This document shows, in pieces, positions 35,084 through 44,525 of a stretch of 64,000 bases of DNA (positions within the stretch are counted from its first letter, which is position 1; every line of letters begins with the position of its first letter). Under the pieces are notes generated by a model, which did no database searches, had not been told where the DNA came from, and saw only the letters and a list, made by a program, of their open reading frames with translations. The stretch is from Anaeromyxobacter dehalogenans 2CP-C. Its GTDB lineage: Bacteria; Myxococcota; Myxococcia; Myxococcales; Anaeromyxobacteraceae. The stretch spans positions 2,950,001 to 3,014,000 of the forward strand of contig NC_007760.1 in the NCBI RefSeq assembly GCF_000013385.1. The letters run 5' to 3'. A program made the position numbers and the translations under genes.

Positions 35084-36226
35084 TCACCCCAGCCCGGCCA
35101 CGATCCGCGGCGACGGGTCCTCGGTCAGGTCGTGGTACAGCGCGTCGTAGGAGAGGCGCATCTGCGCGAGCCCGAACTCCTCCTCGACGATGCGCCGGCC
35201 CCGCTCGCCCATGCGGCGCCGCAGCGCCGGATCGCGCAGCAGGTCGAGGAGCCGGCGCGCCAGCGCGGCCGGCGCGCCGGGCGGCACCAGGAAGCCGTTC
35301 TGCCCCTCGCGCACCACCTCCGGCGTGCCGCCGACGCGCGTCGCCACCACCGGGAGCCGCATGGCCATGCTCTCGAGGATCGCGTTGGAGATCCCCTCGG
35401 CGTGGCTCGCCGACACGCCGGCGGCGGCCCGCGCGAGCAGCGCCGGCGCGTCCAGCCGGTGGCCCAGGAAGTGGCACCGGTCCGAGATGCCGAGCCGGCG
35501 CGCCAGGCGCTCCAGGAGCGGCCGCCGCAGGCCCTCGCCCACCAGCACCAGGCGCGCGTCCGGCCGGGTGCGCAGCACCTCGCGCATCGCCATCAGCAGG
35601 TCGGACTGCCCCTTCACCGGGTGGTGCATGTTCGCGATGCACACCACCGCCCCCGGCTCGGGCACCGGGTGCTCCGGCGCGCGGCGCGCCTCGCGGTCCA
35701 GCGCCTCCAGGTCCACCCCGTTGCGCACCACCGCGACCCGGTCGGCCTCCACGCCCTCGCGCACCGCGAGGTCGCGGATGCAGAGCGCGTTCACCAGCAC
35801 CCGGTCGGCGACGCGGGAGGCCGCCTGCAGCAGCGGGCGCCGGTAGCCCTCCAGGTGGTGACCCAGGTCCACCCGCGTGACGATCACGGGGACCCGGGCC
35901 AGGCGCGCCGCCAGCGTCCCGAGCACGTTGGTGTAGACGTCCTGCGCGTGGATCACCGCGATCCGCTCGGCGCGCACGAAGCGGACGATCCGCGCGAGCT
36001 GCCAGGCGGTGTTCGGGCGGATCATGCGGCCGCCGACGTCGAAGACCACCGGCCGCACGCCGGCGTCCTCCAGGTCCTGGAGGTGGTCGCCGTCGAGGTG
36101 CAGCACCGCGACGACCGGGTCGAAGCGCGCGCGGTCCATCGAGCGGACGTTCAGGACGGTCTGCCGCTCCTGGCCGCCGATGCGGAAGCGGTTCTGGAAG
36201 ATCAGGATCCGACGCGGCCCGGGCAC
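35084..36226 (-). CDS. Glycosyltransferase family 4
   Basis: This 380-residue GT-B protein opens RRILIFQNRFRIGGQERQTVLN and has RLVLVGEGLRRPLLERLARRLG in the donor-binding half. The EX7E region is HAEGISNAILESMAMRLPVVATRVGGTPEVV. It uses an NDP-sugar for exopolysaccharide assembly. It is the last gene of the exopolysaccharide run and starts 4 bases after the O-antigen-ligase-like gene. Specific sugar unknown. Confidence 0.88.
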   Translation of the reverse strand: MPGPRRILIFQNRFRIGGQERQTVLNVRSMDRARFDPVVAVLHLDGDHLQDLEDAGVRPVVFDVGGRMIRPNTAWQLARIVRFVRAERIAVIHAQDVYTNVLGTLAARLARVPVIVTRVDLGHHLEGYRRPLLQAASRVADRVLVNALCIRDLAVREGVEADRVAVVRNGVDLEALDREARRAPEHPVPEPGAVVCIANMHHPVKGQSDLLMAMREVLRTRPDARLVLVGEGLRRPLLERLARRLGISDRCHFLGHRLDAPALLARAAAGVSASHAEGISNAILESMAMRLPVVATRVGGTPEVVREGQNGFLVPPGAPAALARRLLDLLRDPALRRRMGERGRRIVEEEFGLAQMRLSYDALYHDLTEDPSPRIVAGLG

Positions 36227-36230
36227 GCCG

Positions 36231-37535
36231 TCACCAGCCCGGCGCCGGCGCCGGCGCCGCCCGCTCCCCGGCCGCCGCGCGCACGCGGGCCAGGCGGACG
36301 GCCGCGACCGCGCAGGCGAACAGGAAGTAGAGGAACCAGGAGAGCGAGTAGCCGTTCGCCATCTCGCACACCAGGTACCCGGCGAGCCCGGCGAACACGG
36401 CCCGCGCCTCGGGCCCGACCAGCGGGTCGTCGCCGGCGCGCCAGGTCTGCCAGAGCAGCCAGGCCACGAACGTCGCGAACAGGGCGAACGCGACGATCCC
36501 GAGGTCGCCCACGATCTCGAGCAGGAGGTTGTGGGCCACGTAGCGCCGGCCCCCCGCCTCGAGCGGCGCGTACCGCGCCCAGCTCGCCAGGAACGCGCCC
36601 GCGCCGACGCCGGACAGCGGCCGCTCGTCCACGATGTTCCCGAGCACCTTCCAGGCGTGCTCGCGGCCGGCCACCGACGCGTCGTCGCGGTAGTCGGCGA
36701 TGGTGCGCGACCGCTCCCAGAACGACTGCGGCGCGAGCGCGACCACGCCCGCGAGCAGGGCCGCGGCCGCGAGCGGCCCGCGGAGCGCCGCGCCGCGGCC
36801 GCGCAGGAGGAACAGCAGCGCCGCCAGCGCCGCGGCCACCGCGCCCGAGCGCGAGTGGGTGAGCACGATGGCCGCGACCTGCGCCGCCACCACCCCCGCG
36901 AACAGCACCCTCGCGGCCGGCCGGCGGGCGCGCATGGCCCCGAGCAGCGCGAACGGCAGCACCGCCACCAGGCTCATCGCCAGCCGGTTCGGGTCGCCGT
37001 ACAGGCCGCGCCAGTGCGTGCGGAAGCCCTCCACCAGGTGGTCGTCGTTGGCCCAGACCCAGACGCCGCCCAGCGCCGGGCCCAGCGAGGCGAGCGCCGC
37101 CACCCGCAGGAAGCGCGCCAGGCGCGACGGCGCGTCGAGCGCGTTCTGGATCGCCACGAACACGACCGCCATCTTGGCGCCGTCCACGATCGCGTGGAGC
37201 GTGTCCGGGCGCGACAGGGTCCAGGTGAGCGAGAGCGGGATGAACGCGAGGTAGGCGAGCAGCAGCAGGCTGCCTCCGCCGCCCAGCCGTATGCGCTCGC
37301 CCGAGGAGAGCCGGTGCGCCACCACCGCCGCCGCGCACAGCGCCATGGTGACGAACCCGAGCCGCAGCCGCTCGAGCTCCGGCCACCAGTACATCGGGCT
37401 CGCGTACAGCATCGCCACGAACCCGAGCGCCGCGGCGTGCGCGGTCCGGCTCCACCGCGCCGCGGAGCGCTCCAGCCCCGCCTCCCGCGCCAGGAGCGCC
37501 GCGTCCAGCGCCGCCGCGTCCGCCCGTGCCCGCAT
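36231..37535 (-). CDS. O-antigen ligase/Wzy-like polymerase membrane protein
   Basis: This 434-residue protein has about ten membrane segments and a large loop carrying HSRSGAVAA and the Wzy_C-type stretch AGREHAWKVLGNIVDERPLSGVG. Family members ligate or polymerise lipid-linked glycans on the periplasmic side. As the only such protein in the run, a polymerase role is more likely than WaaL, but this is inference. The ATG at 37535 is just after the end of the upstream glycosyltransferase gene. Confidence 0.85.
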   Translation of the reverse strand: MRARADAAALDAALLAREAGLERSAARWSRTAHAAALGFVAMLYASPMYWWPELERLRLGFVTMALCAAAVVAHRLSSGERIRLGGGGSLLLLAYLAFIPLSLTWTLSRPDTLHAIVDGAKMAVVFVAIQNALDAPSRLARFLRVAALASLGPALGGVWVWANDDHLVEGFRTHWRGLYGDPNRLAMSLVAVLPFALLGAMRARRPAARVLFAGVVAAQVAAIVLTHSRSGAVAAALAALLFLLRGRGAALRGPLAAAALLAGVVALAPQSFWERSRTIADYRDDASVAGREHAWKVLGNIVDERPLSGVGAGAFLASWARYAPLEAGGRRYVAHNLLLEIVGDLGIVAFALFATFVAWLLWQTWRAGDDPLVGPEARAVFAGLAGYLVCEMANGYSLSWFLYFLFACAVAAVRLARVRAAAGERAAPAPAPGW

Positions 37536-37543
37536 GCCGCCCC

Positions 37544-38722
37544 CTAGCCCGGAACCGCCTGGATGCGCGCGGGCACCGCGCCGCGCTCGGCCGCCTCGAC
37601 GTGCGCCCGCAGCTCGTCCACCTTCGCCTCCCAGCCCTCCGCCCGGACCAGCGCCGAGCGCGCCGGGTCCGGCCCGCCCGCGCGCAGCGCGCGGCCCACC
37701 GCCTCCACGAACTCCTCCGGCGTGCGGGTCACCGTGCAGCCCGGGACCTGCCGCAGCTCGGGCAGGTCGGTGCAGACGTTGGGCAGGCCCGCCGCCACGT
37801 ACTCGCGCGCCTTGAGCGGGTTCGCCGCCAGCGCCAGCTCGTTGCGGCGGAACGGGGTGATGGCGACGTCGAACCCGCGGCACCAGGCCGGCAGCTCCTG
37901 GTACGGCCGGCGGCCGAGGAGGTGGACGTTGCGGGCGCCGTCCAGCGGCGCGGTGGAGGTGACCACCTTGCCGAGCAGCACCACCGACGCCTGCGGGTAC
38001 GCGTCCGCCACCTGGCGCACCAGCGGCAGGTCGATCCAGTCCGCCACCAGCCCAAAGAACCCGATCACCGGCCGCGGCAGCGCGGCGAGCGGCGCCGGCA
38101 CCGCCAGCGACGGGTCGAGCGCGCGGGCGAAGTGCGCGTGGTCCACGCCGTGGCGGACCAGCACCGCCCGCGGGTTCACCAGCCGCTTCGCCGCCAGCAG
38201 CCGCTCCGACGACGCGATCACCAGGTCGGCCCGCCGGAGCAGCCGCGCCTCCAGCTCGGCCACGTGCGCGCTCGCGTCGCTGAACGCCGAGAACTCGTCC
38301 ACCACGTGGTAGACCACCAGCGCCTCGCCCAGCGTGCCCGCCACCGCGGCGGCGCTGGGCAGGAAGCTCCACGAGATGGGCCGGCCGAACGCCAGCCGCT
38401 GCATCGCGGCGCGCACCTGGAGCCGCAGCAGCGCGCGGTTCAGGCGGCGCACCGCGGTGAGCCCGTAGGCCGGGACGTACAGCGGCGCGAGCACGTGCAG
38501 GTTCCGCTCCGGCTCGGTGAGCCCGCGGGACGCGTCGCGCAGCTTCTTCCAGATGCGCGCGGCGTCGGCGGCGGTCGCGCGCGGGGCGCGGTTGCCGAGC
38601 GAGTTGACCCAGAGCACCCGGTTGTCCCGGGCCAGGATCCGCATGATGTGCGTCTTGGAGAGCGGATCCCCATCCCAGTCGTTCGAGAAGCAGACGATGT
38701 CCCGGCCCGTGAGCGCCGCCAC
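37544..38722 (-). CDS. Glycosyltransferase (GT-B), exopolysaccharide type
   Basis: This 392-residue protein has a DIVCFSNDWDGDPLSKTHIM start and PVIGFFGLVADWIDLPLVRQ at the domain junction. GFDVAITPFRRNELALAANPLKAREYVAAGLP corresponds to the GT4 donor loop. Its start pattern is like glycosyltransferases in XrtA-associated polysaccharide loci. A 78-base gap separates it from the deacetylase gene. Sugar specificity is unknown. Confidence 0.85.
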   Translation of the reverse strand: MAALTGRDIVCFSNDWDGDPLSKTHIMRILARDNRVLWVNSLGNRAPRATAADAARIWKKLRDASRGLTEPERNLHVLAPLYVPAYGLTAVRRLNRALLRLQVRAAMQRLAFGRPISWSFLPSAAAVAGTLGEALVVYHVVDEFSAFSDASAHVAELEARLLRRADLVIASSERLLAAKRLVNPRAVLVRHGVDHAHFARALDPSLAVPAPLAALPRPVIGFFGLVADWIDLPLVRQVADAYPQASVVLLGKVVTSTAPLDGARNVHLLGRRPYQELPAWCRGFDVAITPFRRNELALAANPLKAREYVAAGLPNVCTDLPELRQVPGCTVTRTPEEFVEAVGRALRAGGPDPARSALVRAEGWEAKVDELRAHVEAAERGAVPARIQAVPG

Positions 38723-38800
38723 GCAGACAAGCTGGGTGCGCGGGGCCCCCGGCGGCGAGCATTTGAACGGGGCGGCGCCCCGTGCGACGCGCGCGACGCC

Positions 38801-39994
38801 TCACCCTGCCGCGATGCGCGCGCCGCGGGAGCGGCCGGACGGGCGGGCGCGCTCCTCCTCGGCGTCGGCGAGGGCGCGCCACTCGCCCGGCACGGGGCGC
38901 ACCAGCCCGAGCGCGGTGAACACGCCCTCGAGGTTGCAGGTCGCCAGGGCGGGGCTGTAGCCGGCCGGGCCGAGCGTCGTGTTCTCCCAGACCATCTTGC
39001 GCCGGAGCGCGAGCGGGTCCCCGCCCCGCACGTTCTCCGCGTCCTCGGTGGTCACCGCCACCTCGAACCCGAGCTCGGCCACCAGCCGCCGCACCGCGGG
39101 CGTGTGGTAGCCGTTCGGGTAGGCGAACGCGCGCGGCGGCCGGCCCAGCCGCTCCGCCAGCGCGTCCCGGCACCCCGCGATCTCGCGGCGCGCCCGGGCC
39201 GCGGGCAGGTGCGGCAGCACCGCGTGCGTGACCGTGTGGCCCCCCACCTCCACGCCGCCCGCCTGGAGCGCCCGGATCTCGTCCCAGTCCAGCACCCGGG
39301 TGCCCGCGGGCAGGTCGGCGTCGGCGAGCCCCACGCGCGCGGCGAGCGCGTCCGCCACCTCGAGCAGGCGCGGGTGCGGCAGGCGCGCGATGAGCCGGTC
39401 CAGCGTGGCCGCCGGCCCGGCGCGGGCGCACGCGTCCAGCAGCGCCTGCGGCCCGCGCGGCAGGCCGGCGCGCTCGGGCGGGATCCCGCGCGTGGCCAGC
39501 TCGGCGAGCGCCGCGTAGATCCGGTCGTGCGGCAGCCGCCGCGAGGTGCCCACCAGGCCGGTGACCACGAACGCGGTCGCCGGCGCGCCCAGCGCGCGCA
39601 GGATGGGCAGCGCCACCCCGTGGACGTCGGCGTAGCCGTCGTCGAACGTGACGGTGACGACGTCGCGCGCGCGCGCCGTCCCGGGCGGCTCGGCGAGGAT
39701 GCGGCGCGCGTCGGCGAGGCTGACGAGCTCGCGGGTCCGCCCGAGCTGCTCGAGCTGGCGGCGGAGGGTGTCGGCGGACACGAGCAGCGACGCGAGCCCC
39801 TCGCGCGCGCTGGCCCGGTAGTCGTGCGTGACGCGGTGGTACGAGACCACCAGCACCCGCGCGCCCCCCGCCTGCCGGCGGCGCAGGGTCCCCACCGCGC
39901 GGTGGGCGCCCGCCGCGTGGAGGGCGCGCGCCACCGCCACCTTCAGGGCGCGGCGGACGATCCAGCGCGGGCTCCCGTCGGCTCGCTCGGGCAT
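38801..39994 (-). CDS. Polysaccharide deacetylase (carbohydrate esterase 4)
   Basis: This 397-residue protein has the NodB-homology motifs VTVTFDDGYADVHG and GGHTVTHAVLPHL for the metal site, and AFAYPNGYH later. It removes acetyl groups from N-acetylated sugars in the growing polymer or its export intermediate. There is no clear signal peptide, so the enzyme may act in the cytoplasm or remain membrane-associated through the Arg-rich N-terminus. It sits between the acetyltransferase and glycosyltransferase genes. Confidence 0.9.
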   Translation of the reverse strand: MPERADGSPRWIVRRALKVAVARALHAAGAHRAVGTLRRRQAGGARVLVVSYHRVTHDYRASAREGLASLLVSADTLRRQLEQLGRTRELVSLADARRILAEPPGTARARDVVTVTFDDGYADVHGVALPILRALGAPATAFVVTGLVGTSRRLPHDRIYAALAELATRGIPPERAGLPRGPQALLDACARAGPAATLDRLIARLPHPRLLEVADALAARVGLADADLPAGTRVLDWDEIRALQAGGVEVGGHTVTHAVLPHLPAARARREIAGCRDALAERLGRPPRAFAYPNGYHTPAVRRLVAELGFEVAVTTEDAENVRGGDPLALRRKMVWENTTLGPAGYSPALATCNLEGVFTALGLVRPVPGEWRALADAEEERARPSGRSRGARIAAG

Positions 39995-40012
39995 CGGGCT
40001 CCCCGGGCGCGG

Positions 40013-41191
40013 CTACGGCGCCACCCCCGCGTTCACCTCTCTCGCGCGCCGCGCGCGCGAGAGCGCGCCCCACACGCGGTCCGGCGCCACCCGGCGCGCG
40101 AGCTTCCTGGCGGTGCGCCAGGCCTCCTCGGCGGCGGCGGCGGTCCCCGCCCGCAGCGAGGGCGCGCGCAGGCGGAGCGCGCAGGTCTCGCGCCGGTCCG
40201 CCGCCCAGTCGAGCTTGTACGGCTCCTCGCCGCGCAGGAAGTCGTAGTCGGCGAGCCCGCGCGCGTACGCGTCCTCGACGGTCCGCCCGACCAGCACCAT
40301 GCCCGGGCTGCGCGAGGCCCACCGCGGATCGTAGCCGGACTGGTAGTAGAGGAAGCGCCGCCCGGCCTCCAGGCCGTAGACCGCGGCGATGGCCTCGCCG
40401 TCCACGAACAGCCGGTAGAGCCGCAGCCACCCGCGCGCCGCCAGCAGCGGCGCCACCTCGAGGTGGAACGCCTCCGGGGCGCCGGGCGGGATCCCGTAGG
40501 AGCCGCCCTCCCCGGCCCAGCGCAGGCGGTGCAGGCGCAGGAAGTCCGCCATCGCGCCGGCCGCCTCGTCCGGGCGCGTGGCGATCTCGATCCGGAAGCC
40601 CGGCTGCCGCGCCAGCCACCGCACCCGCCGGCCGAAGGTCTCGCGCCGCCGGATGCCGCGCAGGTGCGCGTCCCAGGTCCCGGCCACCGCGAACCCGGGG
40701 CAGGCGAAGCGCCGCTCCACCCGCGCCCGCACGCCGCGCGCCGCCGCGGCGGCCCGGAGCGCGGCGACGGTGGGCGAGCCGCAGGGGAGGTCCTCGAGCT
40801 CGAGCGCGTCCCAGCCGTCCAGGTCGAGCAGGGCGGCCGCGATCGCCGCCCGCGCCGCGGGCGCATCGGCGGGCCGCGCCAGCACGTCGAGCCCGTCCGC
40901 GCCGGTGACGCCGTTCCCGAGCAGCTGCCAGCGGCGTCCGCCGAGCCCCGGCCGGCCGGACAGGACCAGCAGCCCGGCCAGCGCGCCGGCGGCGTCGCGC
41001 GCCTCCAGGATCCGGAGCGGCCGCCGCGCGCCGAAGTGCCGCCGCCAGGTGGCGAGCCACTCCCACGAGAGGAACGGCGTCGGCAGCCCGGCCTCGTCGA
41101 GCAGCGCCGACCACTCGGGCCGCAGCGCGTCGAGCCGCGCCGGGTCGGTCGAGCAGCGGACCGCGAGGGAGGACCGCGCGGGCGCCGTCAC
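40013..41191 (-). CDS. CelD/BcsL-type GNAT acetyltransferase
   Basis: This 392-residue protein is from the BioF2-like/CelD family with two GNAT-like halves: FLSWEWLATWRRHFGARRPLRIL early, and LYRLFVDGEAIAAVYGLEAGRRFLYYQSGYDPRW late. Members modify polysaccharide precursors or related amino sugars. The GTG start overlaps the stop of the aminotransferase gene by 4 bases. A similar but distinct protein is encoded two genes upstream. Acyl donor and substrate are unknown. Confidence 0.82.
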   Translation of the reverse strand: MTAPARSSLAVRCSTDPARLDALRPEWSALLDEAGLPTPFLSWEWLATWRRHFGARRPLRILEARDAAGALAGLLVLSGRPGLGGRRWQLLGNGVTGADGLDVLARPADAPAARAAIAAALLDLDGWDALELEDLPCGSPTVAALRAAAAARGVRARVERRFACPGFAVAGTWDAHLRGIRRRETFGRRVRWLARQPGFRIEIATRPDEAAGAMADFLRLHRLRWAGEGGSYGIPPGAPEAFHLEVAPLLAARGWLRLYRLFVDGEAIAAVYGLEAGRRFLYYQSGYDPRWASRSPGMVLVGRTVEDAYARGLADYDFLRGEEPYKLDWAADRRETCALRLRAPSLRAGTAAAAEEAWRTARKLARRVAPDRVWGALSRARRAREVNAGVAP

Positions 41192-42381
41192 TCGAGCGCC
41201 TCGCGCACGCAGGCCGCCAGGTAGGCCATGTCCTCCGGCTCGAGGTCCTGGTGGACCGGCAGCTCCAGCACGCGGCGCCGCAGCGTCGCGACCTCCGGGA
41301 ACGCCTCGGGCGGGCAGAGCGGGTGGCCGGTGCGCCAGAAGTCCACCGTCTCGATGCCGCGCGCCGCCAGGCGGGAGCGCACCGCCGCCTTGTCGTCGCA
41401 CGGCAGCGGGTAGAACAGCGGCGCCACGCCGGCGGGCACCTCGGTGAACGGCGGCGGCGCGAGGTCGCGGAGGCGCCCCAGCAGCAGGAAGTAGTTCCGC
41501 CGGCGGGCGTCCACGATGGCGCGCGCGTCGAGCCGCCGGGCGATCGCGGCGGAGAGCCCGCTCATCCCCAGCCCCACCGCGCCCGGGTCGAACGTGCTCG
41601 TGCCGGTGGAGACCGGGCGGAGGCGGCCCGACGCGCCGCGCGCCGTGCGCACCACGCCGCGCGCCGCGGCCCGGAGCGCCACGCCCGTGTCGCCCAGCCT
41701 GAACGCCGCGTTCGCGAGCAGCGCGCTCGCCGCGTGGGACAGCGTCGAGGCGAGCGGCGCGCCGCCGGGCGCGGGCAGCTCGGCCGCGATCCCCGGCGCG
41801 TTCACCACCAGCGCGCCGCCGTTCGGCACCGGGAGCGCCTTGTAGAAGCAGAAGATGGAGAGGTCGCCGGTCGAGCCGAGCGGCCGGGTGCCCTCCGCCG
41901 AGAGCAGCGAGAGCGCGCAGTCCTCGATCACCGGCAGCCCCGCCCGCCGCGCCAGCGCCCGGATCTCGTCCATGGGCTGCGGGAAGCCGGCGTAGTGGAT
42001 GACGTAGATCGCGCCGGTGCGCGATCCGCGGCGCGCCTCCAGGTCCTCGAGGTCGAGCCGCATGCGGCCGTCCACGCGCACGAACACCGGGACGGCGCCG
42101 GCGGCGGCCAGCGCCGACACCTCCACGCCGTGGTGGTACGCGGGCACCAGCACCTCGCGCCCCGCCAGCCCGAGCAGCCGCACCGCGTGGAACACCGCGT
42201 TCCGGGCGAAGTAGAACCGCACCATGCGCGGGGCGCCGAACGGGAAGGGAGGCGGCCGGTCGGCCGCCAGCGGCGAGAGCATGCCCGGCCAGAGCGTGGG
42301 CAGGGCCGGGATGTAGCGCCGCCGCGCGGCCCCGGCCGCCGTCCCGCCGCGCAACGCGATCGCTCGGCTCACCGCCACCAC
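41188..42381 (-). CDS. DegT/DnrJ/EryC1-type sugar aminotransferase
   Basis: This 397-residue PLP protein has VLVPAYHHGVEVSALAAAG, the PLP Asp region VIEDCALSLLSAEG and a Lys in FCFYKALPVPNGGAL that would form the Schiff base. These enzymes make amino sugars from keto-sugars. The N-terminal ~50 residues are unusual in being proline-rich (PLAADRPPPFPFGAP). The C-terminus is typical (ELPVHQDLEPEDM). It overlaps the upstream FemAB gene by 13 bases. Confidence 0.85.
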   Translation of the reverse strand: MVAVSRAIALRGGTAAGAARRRYIPALPTLWPGMLSPLAADRPPPFPFGAPRMVRFYFARNAVFHAVRLLGLAGREVLVPAYHHGVEVSALAAAGAVPVFVRVDGRMRLDLEDLEARRGSRTGAIYVIHYAGFPQPMDEIRALARRAGLPVIEDCALSLLSAEGTRPLGSTGDLSIFCFYKALPVPNGGALVVNAPGIAAELPAPGGAPLASTLSHAASALLANAAFRLGDTGVALRAAARGVVRTARGASGRLRPVSTGTSTFDPGAVGLGMSGLSAAIARRLDARAIVDARRRNYFLLLGRLRDLAPPPFTEVPAGVAPLFYPLPCDDKAAVRSRLAARGIETVDFWRTGHPLCPPEAFPEVATLRRRVLELPVHQDLEPEDMAYLAACVREALE

Positions 42382-43499
42382 GAGAGGGCCTCCTTCACGG
42401 CCGGGCGGACCCGGTGCTTCAACGTGTGCATGGCCCGCCCGGCGATCGACGGCCGGTACACGTACAGCCAGTCATGGGGCCTGTGCCGGGGCTCCCAGTC
42501 GCGCTTCCAGGGCATGTCCGGCCCGAGGAAGTCGAGCTCCTCGAGGCCCCGCGCCTCGCACTCCGCCACCACCTCGCGGTGGAGGAGCTGGCCGGGCGAG
42601 ACCTGCGCGAGCGCCTCGTCGTAGGCGATCTTGGGCAGCGCGTAGACGCCGCGGTGGACCAGCCCGAGCTGCGCCGCCACCGCGCGGCCGTCGAGCGTGA
42701 GCGCGCGCAGCGCGAGCGCGCCGCGGCGGGCCGCGTCCCCGGCCACCCGGCGGTAGAACGCGAGCGTGCGCGGGTCGGCGGCCATGGCCGTGCCGCGCGC
42801 GCCCTTCCACCCGGCGGCCTCCAGCGCGAACAGCTCGCGCAGCGCGCCCTCCAGGTCGCCGCGGCCGTCCTCGCGCCGCACCGCCACCGCGCCCAGCTCG
42901 CCGAGGCGCCGCGCCCGGCGCCGCAGGTTCGCGCGGAACTTCGACGAGGTGCGCGCCTCCGCGCCCTCCCCGCCCAGCACGAGGTACGGCGTGCGCAGCG
43001 ACTCCCAGCGCCCGGTGAGGTGGCCGTCCGCGCGCGCGAGCGGCTCGAGCAGCGTCGAGGTCGGCCCGTCGCGGGGCAGGTCGCGCAGCAGCAGCGCGTC
43101 CCAGCGCAGCCGGTCGCGCAGGTGGCCCCACAGCGCCGCTGCCGCGCCGGACGCGTCCGGGCCGAGCGCCCACTCCACGCGGCAGGAGTGGTCGTTCGCG
43201 GGCGCCACGAGCCAGGTCGCGCCGCCGCGCCGCTGCTCCAGGAGCGGCGCGAAGCCGGCCGCGGCGCCGGCCGGGTCGCGCGCCACCAGCACCCGGAGCC
43301 GCGCGCCCGGCGCGAACGCGTCCAGCCAGGCGGCGAGCCACTCGTGGCGCACGTACGGGAGGTCCACCGGCCCGCGCGCGAGCAGCGCGTTCCACTCGGC
43401 CGCGAGCGCGTCGAAGGCGGCGCGCCCCTCCAGCGCCTCGACGCGGTAGGGGAGGCGGCGGAGGGCGGGGGCGAGGGACAGGGTGGCGGTGCCGGGCAT
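42369..43499 (-). CDS. FemAB/GNAT acetyltransferase, XrtA-locus type
   Basis: This 376-residue protein has a GNAT fold split in two lobes, including LPYVRHEWLAAWLDAFAPGARL and VAAQLGLVHRGVYALPKIAYDE, with a final EELDFLGPDMPWKRDW. This is the Acetyltransf_6/FemAB arrangement found in exopolysaccharide loci. It probably acylates an amino sugar or lipid-linked intermediate. It follows the YvcK gene by 15 bases and overlaps the aminotransferase by 13. Confidence 0.85.
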   Translation of the reverse strand: MPGTATLSLAPALRRLPYRVEALEGRAAFDALAAEWNALLARGPVDLPYVRHEWLAAWLDAFAPGARLRVLVARDPAGAAAGFAPLLEQRRGGATWLVAPANDHSCRVEWALGPDASGAAAALWGHLRDRLRWDALLLRDLPRDGPTSTLLEPLARADGHLTGRWESLRTPYLVLGGEGAEARTSSKFRANLRRRARRLGELGAVAVRREDGRGDLEGALRELFALEAAGWKGARGTAMAADPRTLAFYRRVAGDAARRGALALRALTLDGRAVAAQLGLVHRGVYALPKIAYDEALAQVSPGQLLHREVVAECEARGLEELDFLGPDMPWKRDWEPRHRPHDWLYVYRPSIAGRAMHTLKHRVRPAVKEALSWWR

Positions 43500-43514
43500 G
43501 GGATCCAGGGTCCT

Positions 43515-44525
43515 CTAGCGGGCGCGCGCCAGCGCGAGCAGCGCGGCCGCGAGCTTCTGCGGATCGTGGCGGCCGGGCTCGGACGCCGAGGCCAGGTCCG
43601 CCGCCACCGGCACCGCCCCGAGCGCCTCGAGCGCGGCGCGGTCCACCTCCACCGGGCGGGCGCCGCGGGCCTCGAGCGCCGCGCGGTGCGCCGCGGGCTG
43701 CGGCCCCCGGTGCACCAGCGCCACGTCCACCACGTCGCCCGCCTGCCGCCGGACCGCCCGCAGGTGCGCGGCGGCGTCGAGCCCGTCGGTCTCGCCCGGC
43801 TCGGTCACCAGGTTGACGCACAGCACCCGGGTGGCGGCGGTCGCGCGGAGCGCCTGCGCGACGCCGTCGGGGAGCAGGCTGGCGAGCACGCTCGAGTACA
43901 GGCTGCCCGGCCCGAGCACCACCAGGTCCGCCTCGAGGATGGCCTGGAGCGCCTCGCGCGGCGCCGGCGCCGGGCGCGCCAGCCGGAGGCCGGCGATCCG
44001 CCCGCCCGCGGCGGCGATGGCCGACTCGCCCACCACCTCGCGCCCGTCCTCCAGCGACGCGACCAGCTCCACCGGCCCGTCCGCGGCGGGCACCACCCGT
44101 CCCCGGGCGCCCAGCATCGCGGCGGCCGCCTCCACCGCGCTCGCGAAGTCGCCGTGGCGCTGCGCCAGCGCGGTGAGGACCACGTTCCCGACGGTGTGGC
44201 CTGCCAGGGCGCCGGCGCCCTCGAAGCGGTGCTGGAACAGCGCCGCGAGCGGGCTGAGTCCGCCCGCCAGCGCCACCAGGCAGCGGCGCACGTCGCCGGT
44301 CGCGGGCACGCCGTAGCGGCGCCGCAGCTCGCCGGAGCTCCCGCCGTCGTCGGCGGTGGTCACGAGCGCGGTCACCGCCACCCGCCCGCCGTCCTCGTCC
44401 ACCCCGCCGGCCAGCCCCGCGAGCACCCGCGGCAGGCCGGTGCCGCCCCCCGCCGCCACGACGCGCAGCGGCCGCGCCGGCGGCGCCTCCACCGACCGTT
44501 CCAGCGTCTCCTCGAGCATCCGCAT
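43515..44525 (-). CDS. yvcK: YvcK/CofD-like protein (gluconeogenesis factor family)
   Basis: This 336-residue protein has RVVAAGGGTGLPRVL, the LVTTADDGGSSGELRRRYGVPATGD block and a late VLGPGSLYSSVLASLLPDG, all diagnostic of YvcK. B. subtilis YvcK binds UDP-GlcNAc and is required for morphology in gluconeogenic growth. In this locus it is inside an exopolysaccharide operon, overlapping the sugar transferase stop (ATGA). It may tune UDP-sugar supply; this is inference. Confidence 0.9.
   Translation of the reverse strand: MRMLEETLERSVEAPPARPLRVVAAGGGTGLPRVLAGLAGGVDEDGGRVAVTALVTTADDGGSSGELRRRYGVPATGDVRRCLVALAGGLSPLAALFQHRFEGAGALAGHTVGNVVLTALAQRHGDFASAVEAAAAMLGARGRVVPAADGPVELVASLEDGREVVGESAIAAAGGRIAGLRLARPAPAPREALQAILEADLVVLGPGSLYSSVLASLLPDGVAQALRATAATRVLCVNLVTEPGETDGLDAAAHLRAVRRQAGDVVDVALVHRGPQPAAHRAALEARGARPVEVDRAALEALGAVPVAADLASASEPGRHDPQKLAAALLALARAR

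Noticed and set aside
36231-41114. 1600-residue minus-strand open frame covering several exopolysaccharide genes
   Set aside because: Only the last ~434 codons have protein-like content (the O-antigen-ligase-like gene). The rest overlaps better-supported genes in other frames.
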